Below are positions 56,570 through 64,000 of a stretch of 64,000 nucleotides of DNA, piece after piece. A model generated the notes under the pieces. The model did not search any database and was not told the origin of the DNA. It saw only the letters and a program-made list of their open reading frames with translations. Source of the DNA: Globodera rostochiensis (lineage: Eukaryota; Nematoda; Chromadorea; Rhabditida; Heteroderidae); the NCBI GenBank assembly GCA_018350325.1, contig JAEVLN010000011.1, positions 2,166,449-2,230,448 of the forward strand, in the 5' to 3' direction. Positions within the stretch are counted from its first letter, which is position 1. Each line of letters starts with the position of its first letter. Position numbers and translations under genes: made by a program.

Positions 56570-57470
56570 ACTTGAGCTTCGAGCGAGACTCGAGACGAGA
56601 TTCTCGAAAAAATCACGAGTCTCGAAAAATCTCGAAAATTCAGATTTATTCGAGACGAGATGTCGAGATGAGATTTTTCGAGAATCTCGAATCTCGAAAA
56701 ATCTCAAGCCAGAACAGTCGAGACTCGAGATTTTTGATAAAAATATAATTTTTTCCCCAAAATTCTCAGAAACTCCACCAAATTTTGGTAAGGATAGGAG
56801 GGAGCACTAGAAGCATTTCTGCAAAATTTGGTCACGAAATATAAGAGTTAGCCTGTGTTCCAAGGTTTTGAAAATCAAAAGAAAATTCAATGGTGAGGGG
56901 ATAGATATAGTGTCTGACCATATGCTGTCTGCCGCATGGCTATTTTTTTGAATCAATAGAGAAATTGCTTAAATTTTGGCGTTTCGCTTCTGGGCTTGAC
57001 CCATAGTGGGGTAAGAAAGAGCCGGTGAAAAAATTGTTAGAATTTTTTAAACATTTTTTAAAGAAATTTTTCAAATTGAGAATTTTATCACTTTTGGGAG
57101 TGAGCGGCGGTGCCGATAGGCGCCGCCGAGAACATTTTGAATTTTTAACTCAATTTGTTAAGAGATTTGCAGCCAAAATGGAGTATGTCCGGCGGTGCCG
57201 ACAGGCGCCGCCGGGGGAATTTTTTACAAAAATTGGCAATCTTTGTTTAAAAAAGGACTGTTTTCATGAAAAATTTTTGGAGTCGAGATCGAGAATCTCG
57301 AGCTTCTTTCGAGCGAGACTCGAGACGAGATTCTAGAAAAAATCTTGGGTCTCGAAAAATCTCGAAAATTCAGTTTTATTCGAGACGAGATGTCGAGACG
57401 AGATTTTTCGAGAATCTCGTCGAGACTTTTCGAGATTTCGAGACGAGATCTCGTCTCGACCGGGCTCTAG
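56570..57470. repeat. CTCGAGACGAGAT-type repeats and inner spacer
   Basis: Blocks at 56570-56735 and 57280-57470 are built of cgagactcgagacgagattc variants, and are themselves partly palindromic. The spacer 56760-57260 carries the two GCC-hairpin motifs. Matching reverse-complement blocks lie at 59125-59310. Confidence 0.85.
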
Positions 57471-57489
57471 TATTCAGGGGTTACTGAGG

Positions 57490-57920
57490 TAGCTGATCAC
57501 GAATATGACATCAGATTTATCATAAGACATCATCTAATCTATGATTTCGACATCTAAGTTTTTATAAAAATTAAAAAAATTTTTTTTTCAAAGTTGAGAA
57601 AAAGGTGTTTTTAGAGGTATTCGGGGGCGTAGAATCCGAACCCGACTCTCTTTTTGTAATTTCGTGCATTTCCAACGATTTTGAGCTATAAATGTGATTT
57701 TTGAAATTTCGAAATCGAATTCGGGTCCGGGGTTCGATTTTGGTCTATATAAATATCAGATTCTGATTCTACGCCCCCGAATACCTCTAAAAACACCTTT
57801 TTCTCAACTTTGAAAAAAAAAATTTTATTTTTTATAAAAACTTAGATGTCGAAATCATAGATTAGATGATGTCTTATGATAAATCTGATGTCATATTCGT
57901 GATCAGCTACCTCAGTAATA
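57490..57920. repeat. Nested hairpin with ~155-base arms
   Basis: Left arm about 57490-57645 (gaggtagctgatcacgaata ... attcgggggcgtag), right arm about 57768-57920 (ctacgcccccgaatacctct ... attcgtgatcagctacctc). The arms are nearly perfect reverse complements with a spacer of about 120 bases. Confidence 0.92.
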
Positions 57921-57929
57921 GAGTGCGGC

Positions 57930-58960
57930 AAAACGGGTTTGCGGATCCCGCTGCGGGATTACAAATCAAAATCTCGTGCGGGATCGGATTTGCGGGATTA
58001 ATCCCGCAAATCCCGCATTTTAAATTTGCGGGAGCGCGGAATTGCGGGATTTTTAAATTTTACCAAAAAAATCAAAAACACCTTTCAAACTGGACCGAAT
58101 TGTTCAATTTGTATCATTGAAGCTCTTATTTATCCAAGACTACTTGTAACTAGGGCCGTGACCTGGATTTTTTGGAAAAACCGGGATTGGGATTAACCGA
58201 GATTGACAATGGGGGGATTTTTTTTTTGTAATGGTCAAGGGTGAACCAAATTTTTTTTTTATTATTCAAAAGTATCTTCCATTGTCTTCAACTTCGATTG
58301 CCTCAGCATCAAATTTTTTGAGAATTCTGGCTTCAATTCTGCTGCTGGGGCTGAGGAAGGGGTCGGCGGTGCCGATAGACGCCGCCGGGGAAAATTTTTG
58401 ACTCAATTTGTTAAGAGATTTGCAACAAAATAGGGCTATTTTTGTTGACTCCATTTAATTACCATTTCGTCCAACCAAAAAATGGAAATTCCAAAAAGTT
58501 GTAAAAAGCCGCCCAAAAACTTTTTGAAAATCATAAAAATTTAATAAATTGTTTCCTCCACACAAATTCTCACCAAAAGACATAAAATGCAATTTGAACA
58601 GTCGGGGGTTGAATATCCACCCCCAACACTTACGACCTACACCACTCACCACTACACCAGACGATCTTAGAATTTTTTATTAAAAATTCATTTCTTATCT
58701 CCACTTGTGTAATTTGTGAGCATCGAGTCTTTTTAAATTTAAAGATTTGGCAAAACGTCAATGCTAATTTTGAATAAAAAAGCATTATTCACTAACAATT
58801 TTCAATCCCGCACCTAAATTGCGGATCCCGCTGCGGGATTACCAATCAAAATCGCGTGCGGGATCGGATCGCAATCCCGCAAATCGCAAAAAATGCGGGA
58901 TTGCGACGCGGGATCCCGCAAAATCCCGCGCGGGATCAATCCCGCGCCGCACTCTACTCA
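57930..58960. repeat. GCGGGATCCCGC-rich repeat blocks
   Basis: 57935-58045 and 58810-58960 both contain ttgcggatcccgctgcgggattac and gcgggatcggat, as direct copies. Related cgggattg text also lies at 38650-38800 and 58150-58210. A GCC-hairpin motif is at 58362-58400. No exon is seen between. Confidence 0.75.
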
Positions 58961-59645
58961 GTAACCCCTGAATACACTTAAAGAATTGCATAAAACCTTC
59001 AATTTCCGCTCATAAATGCTTTTTTCTTACTAAAAAACGAATCGTCCCAAAAAAAACGAATCGGGTCAAAAACGAATTGGGTAAAAAACGAATTGGCCAA
59101 AAACGAATTGGGTATTTACTAGAGCCCGGTCGAGACGAGATCTCGTCTCGAAATCTCGAAAAATCTCGACGAGATTCTCGAGAAATCTCGTCTCGACATC
59201 TCGTCTCGAATAAAACTGAATTTTCGAGATTTTTCGAGATCCGAGATTTTTTCGAGAATCTCGTCTCGAGTCTCGCTCGAAAGAAGCTCGAGATTCTCGA
59301 TCTCGACTCCAAAATGTTTCATGAAAACAGTCCTTTTTTAAACAAAGATTGCCAATTTTTGTAAAAAATTCCCCCGGCGGCGCCTGTCGTGTCGGCACCG
59401 CCGGACATACTCCCTTTTGGCTGCAAATCTCTCAAAATGTTCTCGGCGGCGCCTATCGGCACCGCCGAACCTCCTCTCACTCCCAGAGTGAATAAAAATT
59501 CTCAAAAAATTTTGAAAAATTTATTAAAAAATGTTAAAAAATTCTAACAATTTTCTGACCGGCTCTTTCATACCACACTATGGCTCAAGCCCAGAGGCGA
59601 AACGCCAAAATTTAAGCAATTTCTCTACTGAACAAAAAAATAGCG

Positions 59646-60037
59646 ATTTCCTTTGTAACGTCTCTCTTTTACAAGTGACAGAACGCCAAAGATTTATTAT
59701 TACCAACAATTCGTTCAAACATTATTCACTTTTTTTGTTTTGTTTTTCCGTCCATGTGGTGGTCATTTCAAGATAAAAGAATGTGTATGCCGGTCTATAA
59801 TCTTGACTTATGTACAATAAAATGCCATTCATACATAAATTAAATGCAGAAATTCCATTAAAAGGCGCCCTTGGTTTGAACAAATTGAAAAATTTTCAAT
59901 GAGATTTTTAAAAAAATTTTTTGACTTTTTATTTTATTTTGAGGTGCGATTGTTTTGTAGAAATAAAAATGGATATGTATCTGCTTCATCATCACACTTT
60001 CCATTTTCCATCTCAACCAAAACATTTTAATTTACAG
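59646..60037. other. Gene-free stretch upstream of the type I membrane protein
   Basis: AT-rich DNA. An in-frame upstream ATG does not extend the model; acceptor-like tttacag directly precedes the chosen ATG at 60038, which suggests a trans-splice or 5' UTR splice acceptor. Confidence 0.4.
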
Positions 60038-61404
60038 ATGGCGATTCCTTTCCTTCCCCAAACATTTCCTTCGTTCACAGCGTCGTCGGCGTCTTCGTTG
60101 CTGTTCATCGTCACTCTCCTCTCCCTCAACGTTTACTGCCCCAGTCTGGCGGATGTTCTTTCGCTGCAGGGCTACGCTTGTGCAAAGGCGGGCGCTGAAC
60201 TGCCGAAAGGCTTCTCACTGCTGAAGGGCGAGCAGCTGTACGTTTAGCCAAAATGTTTTTTAAGGCTAAGCTCAATTTCTGTTTTTAGTATGCTGGATCC
60301 GACGGCACTGGGCAGCGAAGACACCGACCGAACCATTAAGCCGCAAATTCGTGCACTTCTAATGAACGCTGAGGAATATGACAAGCTCCGCTTTGCAGTC
60401 GTCATCATTAGAAGAAACAACGGCAGTGCACAAAAGGCGCGCGTTTCAAATCGATGTTGCAGGAAATTCATCATTAATCACCTAATTGTGCCGGAAAATG
60501 GCAATTGTTCGTTTGGCTATGAAATGGAAGCGGTAGGTTTTTGTTATATAAATCTTTCGGCATAATTTTTTTCATTTTTTAGAAGGACGAACTTCAGCAG
60601 AAAGAATGTGTTGAAAAAGCCGTCAATTGCACTTTTTTGTCCGTTTACTGCAGCTTTCCGATGGGTCAAGTTGAGAATTTAACAAATGTTCGCCATTTCT
60701 CAATCAAAATGTGGGCGCCCGTCGATGGCATTCCATGCAAATGGAAAGCGATCATTGTGAGCAAAATTAAAGGCTTTGAATTGAAAATTTTCAAAATTCA
60801 GGAGGGTGTTCGTGTTCTGGTGAACGTATCTGCTGATGACCCAAATATTGAGGAAAAGTGCTGGGAACAAACTCCAACTTATTTTTGGTCCTCTGGCGTG
60901 TTCATCTTCAGTTTAATTGCTGTTGTGGTTGTTATTGCTGTCGCTGCAGTGGTGGTGACTTTTCTGTTGTGTCGTCGTCAACAACATGAGGAAAAAGAGG
61001 AGGAGAAGTCAGTGTATATGGAGGAGCAACCGACTTCAATTGCTGAACAATTTGGCGCGATGTCAGTATCGATGCTATCGGGTGGATACGACGATGATGA
61101 AGAGAAGAAGCCGAACTATGTCATTTCAAGAAGTGGAAATGTCGGCGTGGAGGTGCCCGAATCTTCTTATTCAAACGAAGAAGAAGAGAACCCGTACAAT
61201 AACAATAAAGGAGGAGGAAACGCAAATGCACCATACGAAGCGAGGAAGTCGAATTTTTGGCCCAAAAGAACTGAAGTTGAAGAAGAAGCCATTTATGAAA
61301 GCGCGACACGGGCAGTATATGAACTGGGAGTGCCGAAAAGCGCTGAGGAGGTGCCGCCGAGCAGAGCCACTGAAAGCGACATTTATAATACTTATATGAG
61401 ATAA
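60038..61404 (+). CDS. Type I membrane protein with acidic, tyrosine-rich tail, unrecognised
   Basis: Three exons: 60038-60237, 60289-60532 and 60583-61404; 421 residues, or 406 if the in-frame 45-base GTGAGC...TTCAG segment at 60757-60801 is spliced out. A signal peptide (SSLLFIVTLLSLNVYCPSLA) is followed by an extracellular part with about eight cysteines (CAKAG, CCRKF, NCSFGYE, CVEKAVNC, YCSF, GIPCKW, EKCWEQ). Then comes one membrane helix (VFIFSLIAVVVVIAVAAVVV) with a CRRQQ stop-transfer. The cytosolic tail is Glu/Asn-rich with several tyrosines (PNYVI, ENPYNNN, AIYESA, DIYNTYMR). No domain family is recognised; it could be an adhesion or receptor-like surface protein. Part of the tail exon is copied at 39020-39103. 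Confidence 0.8.
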
Positions 61405-62218
61405 ACAAAATACGATGACGGATTGAATTTTTGTTGTTTCATTGTCTGTCTGTTTTTTGTCCTTTCTTTGTTGTTAATCATTTGATTTATTTTTATGTAC
61501 AATATATGTAAAGTCATTTATTTCTGTGTTGCATATTACGAATTTTCCCAGCAGGCCCAGACGAAATTCAATTTGTCTAAAATAGTTAATAGCCTAAGAA
61601 CGTGAGTTTGGACAAAACGGCCCGTAAAAAAGTAAATTTCAAAGGATTTCTGCTCATCGTGTGTAGATTCAATATTTTCTATAGAAAATGGCGCAATTTT
61701 GTAAAAATACGTCCTCTCAAAACATTGGATCTTTTGATATTTTCAATCTTCCCGTCATGTCAATTTCTTAACAAAATTTGTTAAAGTCATAAATGTTCAG
61801 CATGTCTGCCCTTGGGGGCATTGGCTTTACCCGATCGGAGCCCTGACTAAAACTCAACTAGGGTGCCACGGGACCGAGACCGGTACTAAATGTTCTTTTT
61901 TCCATTTTTTACTGAAATTTGGTCTTGATAATTTTTTTCTTTTATTTGTGCATTAGTCCGGGTTTTTTTGAGCAGGACCAAATTAGTCCCGCCGAAAGTC
62001 TCGGTCCCGTACTACTCCACCCTCAACTGCACAAAGTGAAAAAGAGTATAAAATAATGTTTTGATCACTGATCAGTCAGTCCTCCTTTGGTAACTCCACT
62101 GTGTTCAAAAAGAGCTGGACAAGTCGCACCGATTTTTCTGTAAAGAAGTTGACCATTTTTGGTTAATTGTTAGACCTACCAAATTTTCAAAAACTTGGAT
62201 TTATCCAAACACCAATGC
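61405..62218. other. Gene-free stretch between convergent genes
   Basis: Contains gggaccgagaccggtact (61874-61891) and agtctcggtcccgtactact (61998-62017), an imperfect inverted pair, the latter copied at 39114. No exon is seen. Confidence 0.45.
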
Positions 62219-64000
62219 TTAACTGTTTATCCGCTCAAAAACGGGCAATGTCCGTTGGGGAAAGATGAAGATGTAGTAGAGGATGAGCCCGATAGCCAGC
62301 ATGACAACAGTGTAAATGATGATGAACGGATTCTTCCTCGCCGAGATCACCAGCATGGATACAAAAAAGCACAGGCACAGCAGCGGAAGCACAATTGGGG
62401 TGCGCAACGCATCCTTTCGCCTGTGGAAGTCGGACTCGTGCTGTCGCATGTACAGCAGCGCCACCACCGTAAAGCTCTTCTGCAGCCACAGAGAATACGA
62501 CCTGAAATTTTGTGTTGTTTGAAACATGTGGCCATATTTTCTACAATATTAGTACACATTCAAAAGCAAAAATTTTGCATGTGACAGGGTTCGAACCTGC
62601 GCGGGAAATTCCCTTTGCGACCCAGCTCGCAACGCCTTAACCACTCGGCCACACATGCGTACAAATCCCCTAGGCATTATTTTCTACGTTTTGTCCACTT
62701 ATGTCGGACAGTCCTTCACTGTCCGATTGTCCATTTATGTTGGACTGTCCTTCACTGTTCGATTGTCCATTTATGTAGGAATCTCCAATTGTCCACTTAT
62801 GTCGGACTGTCCTTCACTGTGCAATTGTACGGGAGCCTTTGTTGGCTAAAATTTATAGCTGCAAAAAGTTCGCATGTGACAGGATTCGAACCTGCGCGGG
62901 AAATTCCCTTTGCGACCTAGATCGCAACGCCTTAACCACTCGGCCACACATGCGTACAAACAACCAAATTAATTACAACCAGAAACAGGAAAAGGACAAC
63001 TCAGCGCCAGAACTTTCGACTCAATCGATAACCAACACTTTTTGTTCAAATAATCCATCTGTTTTAAATGCGAATCCGTTTATGATTTGAAGGCGAATGC
63101 GACAAATGGCTTAAAAACACGTACATATAACCGATCAGATGTTCCAAATCTCCGACGAATGAAAGAACGATCAAAGACAGCATCTGAAGTTTTTGGTTGA
63201 TTTTCACACATCTCCAACAAAACCACACCTCATAGAGCACGGCGACCCTGGGACTCATCGAACTCGAATGGACAGTGCTCAATGCCGTGGGCATAATGCC
63301 ATTTTTTGCACCGGCAAACAAATAACTGAACATTTAAAAAAAAATGAAAAACATTTGTTAAAGCTGTTGATGTACCGTGACGAGGCGAATATGGAACTGT
63401 TCAGGTTGCCCAACAGCAAAATGGCGACCAGAAAAGGAACGGCACGTGAAAAAGTGCCCAAAGTTTTCTCAGCAAAAAGCTAAACAAATGTGTAAATTTA
63501 AATTCAATTTTAAGTAGCAACCCTGTTTAGGTAGCACTAATTAAATTAGGTAAGGCACTCAACGTTAATGTGTTCCGCTAATTAATTAGTGTGTTGCCCT
63601 CTATCAGTGAATTACAAAATTAAAATTCAATTCAGACGAACCACAGCCACCGCTTGTGACTGCTTGAGCTCGTCAACAGTCATCACCGAGAAATAGGCAA
63701 TGTTTATCAACACATAGACGAAGCCGGAGATCGCAATGCCGCAGAGAGCACCGATCGGCAACACACGGCGCGGGTTCTCAATTTCCTCAGTGGCAAAGTT
63801 CAGCACGTCCCAACCTTTCACAATAAATTAAAATTTTAATTATAACATTTTTCCCTAAAACAAAAAAGCGATTTATCGAAATTTAATAAAAACGCATTAA
63901 TTATCATTTGCCTTCTCACCGTTATAAGCAAAAAGGCTAGCAAACATTCCCAGCACAATTTCGCCCACATCCGTTTTTGTTCCCGCAAAAGTGTTGTGGA
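62219..64000 (-). CDS. LAT-type amino-acid transporter (SLC7 family), 3' part
   Basis: Minus-strand exons: >64000-63920, 63814-63642, 63479-63376, 63325-63229, 63183-63125 and 62501-62219; the 5' end is outside. SLC7 light chains exchange amino acids at the plasma membrane, usually paired with an SLC3 heavy chain. Motifs: TFAGTKTDVGEIVLGMFASL, FAYNGWDVLNFATEEIENPR (the highly conserved LAT signature), RVLPIGALCGIAISGFVYVL, VPFLVAILLLGNLNSSIFAS, and LFAGAKNGIMPTALSTVH. Two last hydrophobic helices (TPIVLPLLCLCFFVSMLVIS and PFIIIYTVVMLAIGLILYYI) end at FERINS-stop. All junctions are in phase. The intron between 63125 and 62501 holds two type II tRNAs on the same strand and a tandem repeat. Confidence 0.93.
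62576..62658 (-). tRNA. Type II tRNA with 8-base anticodon loop, copy 1 (identity uncertain)
   Basis: On the minus strand: perfect 7-bp acceptor stem GCATGTG/CACATGC, discriminator A, D-arm GGCCGAGTGGTTAAGGC, anticodon stem TTGCG/CGCAA enclosing an 8-base loop AGCTGGGT, a long variable arm (GGGAATTTCCC) and T-arm GCAGGTTCGAACCCTGT. The long variable arm is of Ser/Leu type. The anticodon cannot be read unambiguously because the loop has eight bases. Confidence 0.75.
62695..62830. repeat. Tandem repeat between the two type II tRNAs
   Basis: About four imperfect copies of a unit of about 41 bases (cacttatgtcggacagtcct + tcactgtccgattgtc), with one shortened copy. Intronic. Confidence 0.88.
62871..62953 (-). 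tRNA. Type II tRNA with 8-base anticodon loop, copy 2 (identity uncertain)
   Basis: Same fold as copy 1: identical acceptor stem, D-arm and variable arm, with anticodon loop ATCTAGGT and T-loop TTCGAAT. The discriminator is G (typical of tRNA-Ser) where copy 1 has A (typical of tRNA-Leu). Both copies have the same non-standard 8-base loop closed by TTGCG/CGCAA. Confidence 0.75.

Larger units (their letters stand above)
56955..59645. repeat. Large inverted-repeat complex (foldback-like)
   Basis: Sequence from about 56955 (gagaaattgcttaaattttg) to 57490 (tattcaggggttactgag) recurs as reverse complement from about 58960 (actcagtaacccctgaatac) to 59645 (cgccaaaatttaagcaattt), with indels. The centre contains another hairpin (57490-57920) and reiterated gcgggatcccgc-type text. 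No transposase is found. Span about 2.7 kb. Confidence 0.85.

Noticed and set aside
56221..57490. Arg/Ser-rich open frames at 56221-57487 and on the minus strand at 59010-59398
   Set aside because: They are translations of the CTCGAGACGAGAT and ATTCGTTTTT repeats.
62315..62584. Plus-strand open frames over the transporter's last exon
   Set aside because: The minus strand gives the SLC7 C-terminus with two membrane helices and matching phase.

Overview
The window looks like the nuclear genome of a plant-parasitic nematode, most probably a cyst nematode (Heterodera/Globodera group). It is AT-rich. Genes are cut into many small exons by short introns, and the products are animal and nematode-like: a nematode-type receptor guanylate cyclase, two two-pore potassium channels, adducin, and annexins with nematode-effector-like decay. 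At least eight introns use GC-AG borders, a feature reported as unusually common in cyst nematodes. There is no operon-like bacterial structure, plastid gene or virus. All gene models below were built by hand from conserved protein motifs plus splice-site phase. For the models where every border was placed (LIPT1 and most others), the exon lengths sum to a multiple of three.

Layout. 0-1.1 kb: 5' part of an unrecognised gene (minus). 1.5-2.5 kb: two long hairpin elements. 2.9-4.8 kb: LIPT1-like lipoyltransferase (minus) with a hAT-type MITE in an intron. 6.1-14.3 kb: 33-exon receptor guanylate cyclase (plus) with a poly-C minisatellite in an intron. 14.9-15.5 kb: small membrane-anchored coiled-coil protein (minus). 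17.0-18.0 kb: small secreted cysteine-rich protein (plus). 18.3-21.5 kb: 530-aa protein with a BEN-like C-terminus, possibly LIN-14-like (minus). 23.0-24.2 kb: annexin pseudogene. 24.7-35.9 kb: a two-pore K+ channel (plus) whose 8.8-kb second intron holds a TQT-motif (LC8-binding-like) protein, two tRNA-Ala genes and a second, complete two-pore K+ channel on the other strand. 37.3-39.0 kb: second annexin pseudogene, split by another copy of the same MITE. 39.0-40.3 kb: a mosaic of fragments copied from 28, 31-32 and 61-62 kb. 40.7-44.5 kb: dihydropyrimidinase. 44.8-52.7 kb: four consecutive secreted, repeat-rich or low-complexity orphan proteins on the plus strand, which I regard as a candidate effector island. 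53.4-55.8 kb: short adducin-like class II aldolase-fold protein. 56-59.7 kb: a large inverted-repeat complex. 60.0-61.4 kb: type I membrane protein. 62.2-64.0 kb: LAT-type amino-acid transporter (minus, 5' end outside), with two unusual type II tRNAs in an intron.

How the parts relate. Most genes are unrelated housekeeping or neuronal functions. The coherent set is the 44.8-52.7 kb block: each gene starts with a signal peptide, none has a further obvious membrane helix, and three share a 'KP-Y/W ... V-P' type helical module or an alanine-rich amphipathic region. The two annexin pseudogenes belong to a family that supplies known cyst-nematode effectors. The rest of the novelty is structural: nested channels, segmental copies of tRNA-Ala with flanks, minisatellites inside introns, and dispersed hairpin motifs.
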